Shown here in pieces: positions 16,671 through 25,428 of a stretch of DNA of 64,000 nt. Position numbers and translations under genes: made by a program. Each line of letters begins with the position of its first letter. Within the stretch, counting starts at the first letter, position 1. Under the pieces are notes generated by a model. It did no database searches and was not told the DNA's origin. It was given only the letters and a program-made list of their open reading frames with translations. Source of the DNA: Anaerotignum faecicola. GTDB lineage: Bacteria; Bacillota; Clostridia; Lachnospirales; Anaerotignaceae. Location: positions 558,001-622,000 of the forward strand of contig NZ_BHVZ01000001.1 in NCBI RefSeq assembly GCF_003865035.1, written 5' to 3'.

Positions 16671-17243
16671 TTACTGCGCCCGTTTCAAGCGGATGTGAAA
16701 GGGAACATAGCCCGTAAAGGAGCTCATAAAACTACTATAGGAATTATACCAGAAATTCCCGATGAATGCGAAGGAAAAACCACTCAGGGCTCTGTCACCG
16801 AATAAATACCGCGCCGTTGTTTTATGAAATAGCTCCTGAAAGCCGCTCTGATACAGCTCCGCACAGCAGTGTAGGAGCTCTGTCAGCTTCCTCTCCTGTC
16901 CACTCAGCGAAAAAACCGCTGTTAACCCTGTCCACATGCGTGTCCAGTCCAGTCCACTTTTCCTACGGCGGACCGTGCGAATCGTATGATAAATTGCTGC
17001 CAGCTTAAAAAAACGGTCAAGCGTTTTTTCATCCATTCGCCCCAGATTTTCCCGAAAATAGTTATACGCAAGCGGCGTTTCCAGAAAAACCTCATACGCA
17101 TCTGCCGCCGTGCTTTCCACGCACTGCGCGAAAAATGCCCGCAAAAACGCATCCTCCAGCGCATACGCCCGCGCCGAAAGCCGCTCCCGTTCCGCCTCAA
17201 TCCAAAGCGCCAGCTGCTCTTCCTTCTTTCTTTTTTTCCACAT
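16671..17243 (-). CDS. Hypothetical protein upstream of addA
   Basis: A 190-residue protein I do not recognise. It begins with a basic segment (MWKKRKKEEQ), is largely helical, is rich in Phe, Tyr and Leu, and contains DRFFKLAAIYHTIRTVRRRK near the middle. No signal peptide or clear membrane span is seen, although the last third (FSFAFIGNFWYNSYSSFMSS) is strongly aromatic. GGGGAGG precedes the ATG. It ends 31 nt before addA and is probably co-transcribed with it. Confidence 0.7.
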   Translation of the reverse strand: MWKKRKKEEQLALWIEAERERLSARAYALEDAFLRAFFAQCVESTAADAYEVFLETPLAYNYFRENLGRMDEKTLDRFFKLAAIYHTIRTVRRRKSGLDWTRMWTGLTAVFSLSGQERKLTELLHCCAELYQSGFQELFHKTTARYLFGDRALSGFSFAFIGNFWYNSYSSFMSSFTGYVPFHIRLKRAQ

Positions 17244-17315
17244 AAAAAATCACCTCCCCTTTATTGTAAAAGGAAAGGTGTGGCAGCTCCTGTTTTTTCT
17301 CCGCAAAATCAGACA

Positions 17316-17338
17316 GGCTCCCGCAAAATACGGGAGCC
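17316..17338. other. Stem-loop downstream of the Cys-rich gene
   Basis: GGCTCCCG and CGGGAGCC surround a short loop. A second imperfect hairpin, GTCGAAA...TTTCGAC, lies at about 17352-17370. T runs are weak, so termination is only possible. Confidence 0.45.
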
Positions 17339-17398
17339 GCAGAATATTAGGTCGAAAACAGGGTTTCGACTTGTTGAAACAGCCTTTCTGTCGGGTTA

Positions 17399-17581
17399 TC
17401 AGCACCCGCAGGCATTGCCGATGCTGTTGCTCTTGTTGTTGCCGCAGCAGCACAGCAAAATCAGAATCCACAGCCAGGAGCTGCTGTCGCCCCAGCTGCC
17501 GCAGCCATCATTATTGCCGCAGCAGCACAACAGAAGCAAGATCCAGATGATGTTTTCGTTCCCACAACCAAATCCACACAT
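17399..17581 (-). CDS. Cys-rich hydrophobic repeat protein
   Basis: A 60-residue protein made of two repeats, each a Trp-Ile/Leu hydrophobic helix ending in a Cys triplet: IIWILLLLCCCGNN and LWILILLCCCGNN, with GCG motifs at both ends. This resembles the short proteins annotated as chorion class high-cysteine HCB protein 13 in Clostridia, thought to be spore or envelope associated. AAGGAGG sits 9 nt before the ATG. A CATA-N3-TA element about 45 nt upstream on the minus strand fits a sporulation sigma -10, weak evidence only. Confidence 0.75.
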   Translation of the reverse strand: MCGFGCGNENIIWILLLLCCCGNNDGCGSWGDSSSWLWILILLCCCGNNKSNSIGNACGC

Positions 17582-17685
17582 AATAAAATACCTCCTTAAG
17601 ATAAAAGCATTCTTGTTACACTCCTATCCTATGAGGTATTTTGGAATTTCTTGCCTGTCTTGCTTTCGTTTTCCTGCGAAAAAAA

Positions 17686-17961
17686 TTACTTCGGCAGAAT
17701 CAAATCATTGATGCTGATGTCCACCGTAAAGCCGCCCATTTCATCCGCAATGCTGACCAGCCTGATGCTTTCTTCATCCACAAAATGCAGTACATGTGTC
17801 ATTTTATTTATTTCCCCCAGAGAAACCAGATCTGCTTCCTCCGCAATGCCGTAGAAAAATGCCTGCATTCCGTTTCTGCGATAAAGCTCCATGATGGATA
17901 ATGCAGCATCATAGCCTGCCTCTGTGCAGGTGAAAAGCGCCTTTGTCTGCACCTCTGCCAT
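17686..17961 (-). CDS. Hypothetical protein between nrdR and the Cys-rich gene
   Basis: A 91-residue soluble protein, MAEVQTKALFTCTEAGYDAA at the start. It alternates beta and alpha segments and ends DISINDLILPK. I do not recognise a family. The start at 17961 follows AAGGG and is only 4 nt after the nrdR stop, so the two are co-transcribed and probably coupled. Confidence 0.7.
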   Translation of the reverse strand: MAEVQTKALFTCTEAGYDAALSIMELYRRNGMQAFFYGIAEEADLVSLGEINKMTHVLHFVDEESIRLVSIADEMGGFTVDISINDLILPK

Positions 17962-17965
17962 AAAA

Positions 17966-18436
17966 TCATCCCTTCTTCTTTTCCACAAGCAGCTTTTCCA
18001 GCTCGTCAATAAAGGTATTGATATCCTTGAACTGACGATAAACCGATGCAAAGCGCACATACGCCACCTCGTCTACCTCTTTCAGACGATCCATCACCAT
18101 ATTGCCAATCTGCTTGCTTTCTACCTCTCTCTCACCCAGACCCATCAGCGTATTTTCAATATCATCCGCCAGCTCCTGAATTTGCTGTGCCGTAACGGGA
18201 CGCTTGTTGCAGGATTTCATTACACCGTTGATAATCTTGGTTTTGTCGAAAATTTCTCTTGTACCATCATTTTTAATCACCGTAATCGGAATCATATCAA
18301 TCCGCTCATATGTAGTGAAACGCTTGCCGCAGCTTTCGCAAAGGCGGCGGCGACGAATGACTGAGTTATCCTCCTGTCCGCGGGAATCGATTACCTTTGT
18401 ATCATTATAATTGCAAAAAGGGCATTTCAAAGCCAT
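17966..18436 (-). CDS. nrdR: Transcriptional repressor NrdR
   Basis: A 156-residue protein: zinc ribbon CPFC...CESCGKRF at the N-terminus, then an ATP-cone (about residues 48-138). It senses ATP/dATP and represses ribonucleotide reductase genes at paired NrdR boxes. It lies close to nrdDG, whose promoter carries such a pair. The ATG at 18436 directly follows AAAGGAGG. Confidence 0.97.
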   Translation of the reverse strand: MALKCPFCNYNDTKVIDSRGQEDNSVIRRRRLCESCGKRFTTYERIDMIPITVIKNDGTREIFDKTKIINGVMKSCNKRPVTAQQIQELADDIENTLMGLGEREVESKQIGNMVMDRLKEVDEVAYVRFASVYRQFKDINTFIDELEKLLVEKKKG

Positions 18437-18516
18437 TTCCTCCTTTAAATAGCATATAAACAGCATAAAAATCTATTCTTCAGTATAAAGGAGATTCTGC
18501 CGCAGGTCAACACCCG

Positions 18517-18786
18517 TCAGTCCCCATCTGTTCTTAGGATTTCCTCTCCATCCACCTCCACAAGAATGATATCGTCACCGATGCGGCGAATACACCGCCA
18601 AGGCACGAAAAATGCCCGTTCCTTTCCGAAGAAATTCCACTTACTGCCACATTCCGGAATGATCAATGTGCAGATTTTTCCGGAAATCGCATCCATCTCC
18701 AAATCGCAGACGCACCCCAACCGCCTTCCGTCGCAGATATTGATGACTTCCTTCTCCTGTAAGCAGGAAAACCGTTCCCATTTCAT
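18517..18786 (-). CDS. YlmC/YmxH family PRC-barrel protein
   Basis: An 89-residue protein of one PRC-barrel domain, with the family pattern KEVINICDGRRLGCVCDLEM and FVPWRCIRRIGDDIILVEVD. Members are found in spore formers; some are needed for sporulation. The ATG at 18786 follows GGGGGAG. It ends 80 nt before nrdR. Confidence 0.9.
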   Translation of the reverse strand: MKWERFSCLQEKEVINICDGRRLGCVCDLEMDAISGKICTLIIPECGSKWNFFGKERAFFVPWRCIRRIGDDIILVEVDGEEILRTDGD

Positions 18787-18896
18787 TTTTCTCTCCCCCA
18801 TTTTTGGTAATCTTTTTTAATTTTATGCGAAAAAAGTCCGTCCGAAGGCTCACTTTCGGCAATCTGTTTAAATTCATATTTTTCACACTGTTCCTC

Positions 18897-18965
18897 TTGA
18901 CGAGTTTCTTTGAATGCCATACAATATATATGCTTACCGTTTTAAACAAGACCTACATCTTGTGG
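18897..18965 (+). promoter_or_regulatory. nrdD promoter with a pair of NrdR boxes
   Basis: TTGACG (18897-18902), 17-nt spacer, TACAAT (18920-18925). Two degenerate copies of the NrdR box (core C-W-A-t-A-T-a-T-w) start at 18922 and 18953, exactly 31 bp (three helical turns) apart, the usual pair spacing. The first overlaps the -10 element. Confidence 0.65.
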
Positions 18966-19035
18966 TTTATTTGAGATAAAAATTCATTTGGATGGAAATA
19001 GAAAAAACAGGGAAAATCGGAAAGAGGGAATGATT

Positions 19036-21381
19036 ATGATTACAACCATCACCAAAAGAGACGGGCGCACTGTGCATTTTGATATCAACAAAATCGCCAG
19101 TGCCATCGAAAAAGCCTTTGCAGCAACCATCGGCAAAAAGGATTACGCAATCTGCCTTGCACTTGCACAGGAGGTTTCCGATATTTTTGAAGAAAAACAA
19201 ATTGACTCCCCTACGGTAGAGCAGATTCAGGATACCGTAGAGCGCGTACTGATTAACCACGGGCATGTACGCACCGCAAAGGCGTATATCCTCTATCGTG
19301 CAGAACGTACCAGAGTCAGAAACATGAACGACAGACTGATGAAAACCTTCGAGGACATCACCTACAAGGATGCAACCGACAGCGATATCAAGCGCGAAAA
19401 CGCAAATATCGACGGCAACACCGCCATGGGCTCTATGCTGAAATACGGCTCCGAGGGCGCAAAGCATTTCTATGAAAGCTATGTGCTGAACCCCGCCCAT
19501 TCCGAGGCGCACAGAAACGGGGATATTCATATTCATGATTTGGACTTCTATACACTGACAACCACCTGCTGCCAGATTGATTTAATCAAGCTGTTCCATG
19601 ATGGCTTTTCCACAGGGCATGGTGTACTGAGAGAGCCAAACGATATCGCAAGCTATGCTTCTCTGGCTTGTATTGCTATCCAGTCCAACCAGAATGACCA
19701 GCACGGCGGTCAGTCTATCGCAAACTTTGATTATGGTCTGGCTCCCGGCGTTGCAAAAACCTACAAAAAACGCTATCGTTCCAACCTGACCTCCTTAATT
19801 GAGGTGATGGACTGCGCCGCGCATGCGAAAAAAACAAAGGAAATCTTCCAAACACTGACCGCAGAAAACCTGATTCCTACACTGGATGGCTCTCAGGCAT
19901 ATACCGACAGGGAAAGGGCACTGCTCATCGAGGCAGGCGTACCCGAAGAAATTCTGGACAAGATTCAGTCCTTCTCCGCGAAAAAAGCAACCGAGGAAAC
20001 CGATAAGGCAACCTATCAGGCAATGGAGGCACTGCTGCATAACCTCAACACCATGCACAGCCGTGCAGGCGCGCAGACTCCCTTCTCCTCCATCAACTAC
20101 GGCATGGATACCTCCACAGAAGGGCGCATGGTTATGAAAAATATGCTTCTGGTGACAGAGGCAGGGCTAGGCAACGGCGAAACCGCTATCTTCCCCATCC
20201 AGATTTTCCGTGTGAAGGATGGCGTAAACTTCAACCCCGGCGAACCCAACTATGACCTGTTCAAGCTTTCCTGCCGCGTGAGTGCAAAGCGTCTGTTCCC
20301 GAATTTCTCCTTTCAGGATGCGCCCTTTAACCTGCAGTATTATAAGGAAGGCCACCCCGAAACGGAAATCGCATACATGGGCTGCCGTACCCGCGTTATC
20401 GGCAATGTGAACGATCCCGAACGGGAAATCACCTACGGCAGAGGGAATTTAAGCTTCACCTCCATCAACCTGCCCCGTATCGCAATTCTGGCAAACAAAA
20501 ACATCGACTGGTTCTTCTCCGAACTGGACAGAAAGATTGACTTGGTCGTAGAACAGCTGCTGGAGCGCTTTGAAATTCAGGCAAAGAAAAAGGTACACAA
20601 CTACCCCTTCCTGATGGGCGAGGGTGTCTGGATTGACAGTGAAAAGCTGAATTATGATGACGAGGTAAGAGAGGTGCTCAAGCACGGCACACTTTCCGTT
20701 GGGTTTATCGGTCTGGCAGAGGCGCTGAAGGCACTGCTTGGCGTACACCACGGCGAAAGCGAAATCGCACAGAACCTTGGTCTGGATATCATCGGGCACA
20801 TGAGAAAACGCATGGATGACCTGTCCGCAGAAACACATCTGAACTTTAGCCTGCTGGCAACGCCTGCAGAAGGGCTGTCCGGCCGTTTTGTCCGCATGGA
20901 CAGAGAACGCTTCGGCTCCATCGAGGGTGTCACAGACAGAGAATATTACACAAACAGCTTCCATATTCCTGTATATTACCCCATCAGCGCGTATAAGAAG
21001 ATTCAGCTGGAAGCACCTTATCACGAGCTGACAAATGCAGGACATATCACCTATATCGAACTGGACGGCGACCCCAGCACAAATCTGGATGCCTTTGAAA
21101 AGGTCATCCGCTACATGAAGGCGCAGGGCATCGGCTACGGCTCCATCAACCATCCCGTTGACCGCGACCCCGTCTGCGGCTATAACGGCATCATCGGGGA
21201 CACCTGCCCGAAATGCGGCAGAAGCGAAACCGACGGAGAATACGGCTTCCAGCGCATCCGCAGAATCACAGGCTATCTGGTAGGTACGCTTGACCGCTTC
21301 AACAACGCAAAGCGTGCAGAGGTACGCGACAGAGTGAAACATTCTATTGTAACGGAAGTAAAATTAGAAGCAAAGGATTGA
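19036..21381 (+). CDS. nrdD: Anaerobic ribonucleoside-triphosphate reductase
   Basis: A 781-residue class III reductase that makes dNTPs without oxygen. N-terminal ATP-cone (about residues 3-93), the glycyl-radical barrel, a C-terminal zinc site (CGYNG...CPKCGRSE) and the glycyl-radical loop RITGYLVGTLDRFNNAK. The ATG at 19036 has GAGGGA upstream; ATG 19030 is an alternative. Co-transcribed with its activase nrdG 8 nt downstream. Confidence 0.97.
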   Translation: MITTITKRDGRTVHFDINKIASAIEKAFAATIGKKDYAICLALAQEVSDIFEEKQIDSPTVEQIQDTVERVLINHGHVRTAKAYILYRAERTRVRNMNDRLMKTFEDITYKDATDSDIKRENANIDGNTAMGSMLKYGSEGAKHFYESYVLNPAHSEAHRNGDIHIHDLDFYTLTTTCCQIDLIKLFHDGFSTGHGVLREPNDIASYASLACIAIQSNQNDQHGGQSIANFDYGLAPGVAKTYKKRYRSNLTSLIEVMDCAAHAKKTKEIFQTLTAENLIPTLDGSQAYTDRERALLIEAGVPEEILDKIQSFSAKKATEETDKATYQAMEALLHNLNTMHSRAGAQTPFSSINYGMDTSTEGRMVMKNMLLVTEAGLGNGETAIFPIQIFRVKDGVNFNPGEPNYDLFKLSCRVSAKRLFPNFSFQDAPFNLQYYKEGHPETEIAYMGCRTRVIGNVNDPEREITYGRGNLSFTSINLPRIAILANKNIDWFFSELDRKIDLVVEQLLERFEIQAKKKVHNYPFLMGEGVWIDSEKLNYDDEVREVLKHGTLSVGFIGLAEALKALLGVHHGESEIAQNLGLDIIGHMRKRMDDLSAETHLNFSLLATPAEGLSGRFVRMDRERFGSIEGVTDREYYTNSFHIPVYYPISAYKKIQLEAPYHELTNAGHITYIELDGDPSTNLDAFEKVIRYMKAQGIGYGSINHPVDRDPVCGYNGIIGDTCPKCGRSETDGEYGFQRIRRITGYLVGTLDRFNNAKRAEVRDRVKHSIVTEVKLEAKD

Positions 21382-21388
21382 TAGAGGC

Positions 21389-21898
21389 ATGAGAATCAGT
21401 CTGAGCGGCGTAACCGGGGATTCCATTGTGGATGGCCCCGGGCTGCGCCTGACCATATTTACGCAGGGCTGCCTGCACCATTGCCCCGGCTGCCACAACC
21501 CACAGACGCACGACCCCGAAGGCGGCTCCTGGGCGGATACAGAGGATATCCTTGCGGCGGCGGCAGAAAATCCCCTACTGGACGGGATTACCCTTTCGGG
21601 CGGCGACCCCTTTTTACAGCCTGTCCCCTGCCTTGCCTTGGCGGAGGGTGCGCATAAAATCGGCTTGAATGTATGGACATATACGGGCTATACATGGGAG
21701 GCACTCTTGGAGGAAAACGATGCCGAAAAGCTGGCACTTTTAAAGGAAACGGATGTGCTTGTAGACGGGCCTTTTCTTCTGGCAGAACGCTCCTTGGAGC
21801 TGCGGTTCTGCGGCAGCCGCAACCAGCGGTTGATTGATGTAAAAAAATCCCTTGCAGAGGACAAGGTGGTTCTCTGGGAGGAACCGAGCTATTTTTAA
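21389..21898 (+). CDS. nrdG: Anaerobic ribonucleotide reductase activating protein
   Basis: A 169-residue radical-SAM activase with CLHHCPGC as CxxxCxxC (about residues 28-35), GGDPF and the SAM-binding turns of the family. It installs the glycyl radical on NrdD. It follows nrdD and is closed by a terminator. Confidence 0.96.
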   Translation: MRISLSGVTGDSIVDGPGLRLTIFTQGCLHHCPGCHNPQTHDPEGGSWADTEDILAAAAENPLLDGITLSGGDPFLQPVPCLALAEGAHKIGLNVWTYTGYTWEALLEENDAEKLALLKETDVLVDGPFLLAERSLELRFCGSRNQRLIDVKKSLAEDKVVLWEEPSYF

Positions 21899-21910
21899 GA
21901 TAAAAAATAA

Positions 21911-21936
21911 GGGAGTCTGCCGACTCCCATTTTTAT
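21911..21936. terminator. Bidirectional terminator after nrdG
   Basis: GGGAGTC (21911-21917), loop, GACTCCC (21922-21928), then ATTTTTATTTT on the plus strand and a TTATTTTTTA on the minus strand. It serves nrdG and the small convergent gene ending at 21933. Confidence 0.8.
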
Positions 21937-22112
21937 TTTGATGTAAAATATTTTATTGCGATAATCACTGCCGATATCACGAGATACGGGATGACTCTGC
22001 TCATATCTATTTCTTCAATCGAAGGATCAACTTTTTCCAGAAATTTCTGCACCAGAAAAATCATGCCATAAAGCACAAATACAAAAATCGGAATTGCAAT
22101 CGAATATTCCAT
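21933..22112 (-). CDS. Small two-helix membrane protein
   Basis: 59 residues, ATG at 22112 with GGGGGG 6 nt upstream. Two predicted membrane helices (IAIPIFVFVLYGMIFLVQ and VIPYLVISAVIIAIKYF) are joined by an acidic loop (EKVDPSIEEID). No family is recognised. The frame is supported by the ribosome site, the terminator just past its stop and the hydrophobic pattern. Confidence 0.7.
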   Translation of the reverse strand: MEYSIAIPIFVFVLYGMIFLVQKFLEKVDPSIEEIDMSRVIPYLVISAVIIAIKYFTSK

Positions 22113-22346
22113 AATGTGCCCCCCCTTTTCTTTTCAGCATAGCAGAAAACCCGAGGTCTGACAACAATCCCCGAAAATATTTAAGAAAATCTTACGATTT
22201 CTACTTCTTCTCCCCAAAAGGCGCGAAATATGTTACACTTTCCTTAAAGAATCCGCAAGGATTAAGGAAAACTTAAATATTTCCCTGCGATTTTCTTAAA
22301 ATCGTTTCGGTAAGATAGAATCACAGCATGACGGAGGTGCAGCACC
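22113..22346 (+). promoter_or_regulatory. Control region of the two-component operon
   Basis: No gene. It holds repeated elements: TTAAGAAAATCTTACGA (from about 22180), an inverted repeat TCCTTA...TAAGGA (about 22231-22268), and CGATTTTCTTAAAATCG followed by GGTAAGATAG (about 22288-22318). Shared TTAAGA/TCTTA(A/C) half sites suggest autoregulation by the downstream response regulator. Confidence 0.45.
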
Positions 22347-23045
22347 ATGTATAACATTTTGATTTGCGATGACGAAAAGGATATCGTATCCGCTTTGTCG
22401 ATTTATTTATCCACGGAAAACTACAACATTTTCACCGCCTACACCGGACAGGAGGCTCTGGATATCGTTGCCAAGCATGACATTCATCTGATTCTGATGG
22501 ATATCATGATGCCCCAGATGGACGGGATTGCCGCAACGGTGAAGCTGAGAGAAACCTCGAACATCCCCATTATTCTGCTGACCGCAAAGAGTGAGGACAG
22601 CGACAAGATTCTGGGGCTGAATATCGGGGCGGATGATTACATCACAAAGCCCTTCAACCCGATTGAGGTGCTGGCAAGGGTGCGTTCGCAGCTGCGCCGC
22701 TATACCTCTCTGGGCGGCATGGCGAAGAAGGCTTCTCATCTGACAAACGGCGGCATTGAAATGGATGATGAATCGAAAATCGTCACGGTGGACGGCGAGG
22801 TTGTCAGCTTAACGCCAAGCGAATACAACATTCTCAAGCTGCTGATGGAAAACCCCGGCAGAGTTTTTTCCTCCACGCAAATCTATGAACGCATCTGGAA
22901 TGAGGATGCCTGCGGCTCCGGCAGCGTGGTTGCTGTGCATATCCGTCATCTGCGCGAAAAAATTGAGATTGACCCCTCGAACCCCCGTTATCTCAAGGTA
23001 GTCTGGGGTCTGGGGTACAAAATCGAGAAGGAGGCGAAACAATGA
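22347..23045 (+). CDS. OmpR-family response regulator
   Basis: A 232-residue regulator: receiver domain with DDE, phospho-acceptor Asp in LILMDIMMPQMDG (about residue 52), Lys in ITKPF, then a winged-helix DNA-binding domain (LTPSEYNILKLLMENPGRVF). It resembles VanR-like regulators of Clostridia. GGAGG precedes the ATG; its stop overlaps the kinase start by 4 nt (ATGA). Confidence 0.95.
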   Translation: MYNILICDDEKDIVSALSIYLSTENYNIFTAYTGQEALDIVAKHDIHLILMDIMMPQMDGIAATVKLRETSNIPIILLTAKSEDSDKILGLNIGADDYITKPFNPIEVLARVRSQLRRYTSLGGMAKKASHLTNGGIEMDDESKIVTVDGEVVSLTPSEYNILKLLMENPGRVFSSTQIYERIWNEDACGSGSVVAVHIRHLREKIEIDPSNPRYLKVVWGLGYKIEKEAKQ

Positions 23046-24718
23046 CAAAGCTTTCCTATACCCTCGGCATGAAGGTGGTTGCCTGCTTTATTGCAGTGCT
23101 TTCGGGCATCACCGCCTTTTTCGACGGTATCGGTATCTTTCTGGCAAACGGCTATGACTTTTACAGCAGCAGCCTTGCAGAGCTGAAGCTAGCCCATCCT
23201 TATCTTGATACAGGGATGCTGACGAAGCTTTACGGGATGCGCGGCTCACTTCTGCCGATTCTGGTGATCAGCTTGCTTCTGTTTGCCATTTCGGTGATTT
23301 ATCTTCTGTGCGCGGCAGGGCATCGGCCGGATACGGATGAAATCGTTCCAAATTTGCAGGATAAAATCCCTTTGGATCTGTATTTTGCCATCGTCTGCCC
23401 GATTTCGCTGGCAATTCTGTTCCTTATTCTGGAGGGCCGCAATCCCCTTGCCGATACGGGGGCGCTTTCCTTTGTAGTAATTGGTTCAATCATTCTCGCC
23501 ATTCTGGGACTGGCGACGCTTCTGACCTGCGTGACCCGTCTGAAGCTGGGAAGATATTTTTATCAGCACACGATTGCCTATCAGGTCATTCGCTTCTGCT
23601 GGAAGATGCTTGCGGCTGTTTTTTCAACCGTCTGCGATGCCATCAAATCCATTTCCGCTACATGGAAGATTGCAGTGGCATGGCTTGTGATTTCCGCATT
23701 TTATACCATGGGCGGCTTTGGGGCGATTGTACTCAGCTTTGCACTGCTGCTGGTATTCTGCTCCATGGCATCACAGATGCAGGAGCTGAAAAACGGCGGC
23801 GAGGAGTTGGCAAAGGGCAACCTGAACTACAAAATCAACACACAGCGGATGTTCCCCCTCTTTCGCGCGCATGGGAAAAACCTGAACAGCATTTCCAAGG
23901 GCTTTTCCATCGCATTAGAGCAGAAAATGAAAAGCGAGCATCTGAAAACGGAGCTCATCACAAATGTTTCCCATGATATCAAAACACCGCTGACCTCTAT
24001 CATCAACTATGTGGATTTGCTGAAAAAGGAAAATCTGGATGGACAGGCGGCGGAATATATTGAGGTTCTGGACAGACAATCCCGCAGGCTGAAAAAGCTG
24101 ACCGAGGACTTGGTTGAGGCCTCCAAGGCTTCGACAGGCAACCTCAAGGTACAGCTTGCCCCGACGGATATGGGCGAGCTGGCGGCGCAGGCAGTTGCAG
24201 AATATGAGGAAAAGCTGGAAAACGCCCATCTGGAGGCGGTCATCAACGGCGGAGATACCCCTCTGTTTGCCATGGTGGACGGCAACCTGACGTGGCGCGT
24301 GCTGAGCAACCTTCTGAGCAACGCCTGCAAATATTCGCAGCCGCACACGAGAGTGTATATCGACATCAAAAAAGAGAAGGATACCGTGATTCTTTCCATG
24401 AAGAATATCAGCAGAGATGCGCTCAATATTCCTGCGGAGGAATTGATGGAGCGGTTTGTGCGCGGAGACAGTTCCCGTCACACAGAGGGAAGCGGCTTGG
24501 GGCTGAATATCGCACAATCTCTTGTCGGCTTGCAGAAAGGAACCTTCTCTCTGGAAATCGAAGGCGATTTGTTCAAGGCATTTGTCACCTTCCCTGCAAC
24601 CGAACCCCCTGCGCCCCCCGCAGAGGAAATGCCGGAGGAGGAAATGCCAACGGATGCAATGCCGATGGAGGATATGCCGATAGAAGAAATGCAAGAAGAA
24701 ACAGAAAAAGGCGAATAA
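23042..24718 (+). CDS. Sensor histidine kinase
   Basis: A 558-residue membrane kinase. About five hydrophobic spans fill the first 250 residues, with no large sensor domain outside; then a short HAMP-like linker, the H-box NVSHDIKTPLTS (about residue 305), N-box NLLSNACKYS and G-box GSGLGL. The C-terminal 40 residues form an acidic Met-Pro repeat (EEMPEEEMPTDAMPMEDMP). Pairs with the regulator upstream. Intramembrane sensing of an envelope stress is a reasonable guess. Confidence 0.93.
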   Translation: MTKLSYTLGMKVVACFIAVLSGITAFFDGIGIFLANGYDFYSSSLAELKLAHPYLDTGMLTKLYGMRGSLLPILVISLLLFAISVIYLLCAAGHRPDTDEIVPNLQDKIPLDLYFAIVCPISLAILFLILEGRNPLADTGALSFVVIGSIILAILGLATLLTCVTRLKLGRYFYQHTIAYQVIRFCWKMLAAVFSTVCDAIKSISATWKIAVAWLVISAFYTMGGFGAIVLSFALLLVFCSMASQMQELKNGGEELAKGNLNYKINTQRMFPLFRAHGKNLNSISKGFSIALEQKMKSEHLKTELITNVSHDIKTPLTSIINYVDLLKKENLDGQAAEYIEVLDRQSRRLKKLTEDLVEASKASTGNLKVQLAPTDMGELAAQAVAEYEEKLENAHLEAVINGGDTPLFAMVDGNLTWRVLSNLLSNACKYSQPHTRVYIDIKKEKDTVILSMKNISRDALNIPAEELMERFVRGDSSRHTEGSGLGLNIAQSLVGLQKGTFSLEIEGDLFKAFVTFPATEPPAPPAEEMPEEEMPTDAMPMEDMPIEEMQEETEKGE

Positions 24719-24725
24719 AAAAAAG

Positions 24726-24757
24726 CGACTCGAAAAAAATTTCGGGTCGTTTTTTTC
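24726..24757. terminator. Terminator of the two-component operon
   Basis: CGACTCGAAA (24726-24735) and TTTCGGGTCG (24740-24749) then TTTTTTT. Confidence 0.8.
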
Positions 24758-25246
24758 TTACCATTTATGGTGGTGCAGCTGCCCTTCCATCAGCATGCCG
24801 GGGAAGCCCTGCTGCCGCATGGCTTCATAAATAATAATGGCAACGGAATTGGAAAGATTCAGGCTTCTTGCCGCTTCGAGCATAGGGATGCGGATGGTAT
24901 TTGCTTCATGTGCCATAAGGATTTCTTCGGGGATGCCGGCGCTTTCCTTCCCGAACATGATATAATCATTTTCGCCGTAGGTCACATCGGTATAGATATG
25001 GCGCGCCTTTGTGGATGCCATCCAGATTTTCGCATTGGGGTTCTTTTCGCAGAAGTCCTCGAAATTTTCATAATAGCGGATATCCAGAAGCTTCCAGTAA
25101 TCCAGACCTGCACGCTTGAGATATTTATCCTCAACGGAAAAGCCCAGAGGCTTAATCAGATGCAGGACGGAATTTGTCACTGCGCAGGTACGCGCGATAT
25201 TGCCTGCGTTCTGGGGAATTTCCGGCTCCAACAAAACAATGTGCAT
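24758..25246 (-). CDS. trmL: tRNA (cytidine/uridine-34 2'-O)-methyltransferase TrmL
   Basis: A 162-residue SPOUT methylase with the trefoil-knot motifs NAGNIARTC, MFGKESAGIPEEIL and SLNLSNSVAIIIYE. It methylates the wobble ribose of tRNA-Leu isoacceptors. Length is standard. AAAGGA precedes the ATG. Convergent with the two-component operon. Confidence 0.95.
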   Translation of the reverse strand: MHIVLLEPEIPQNAGNIARTCAVTNSVLHLIKPLGFSVEDKYLKRAGLDYWKLLDIRYYENFEDFCEKNPNAKIWMASTKARHIYTDVTYGENDYIMFGKESAGIPEEILMAHEANTIRIPMLEAARSLNLSNSVAIIIYEAMRQQGFPGMLMEGQLHHHKW

Positions 25247-25358
25247 AAAAAATCATTCCTTTCTTCTGCAAATTAGCATAGCATACCCGTTTGCAAAAAA
25301 CAACTCCCCCTTTCCGGAGGAAATTTGCAGAACTCCTTGTATTTTGGTATATTTTCTA

Positions 25359-25404
25359 TTGACATAAATAAGAACCCGTATTATTATTAAATAACAATAG
25401 TTAT
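25359..25404 (+). promoter_or_regulatory. Promoter and operator of the PerR-like gene
   Basis: TTGACA (25359-25364), 17 nt, TATTAT (25382-25387). Over the expected start lies ATAAC-N4-GTTAT (25391-25404) in an AT-rich context, like a PerR/Fur box, consistent with autorepression. Confidence 0.7.
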
Positions 25405-25428
25405 CATTTATAAAAGGGGTGTATTTGT

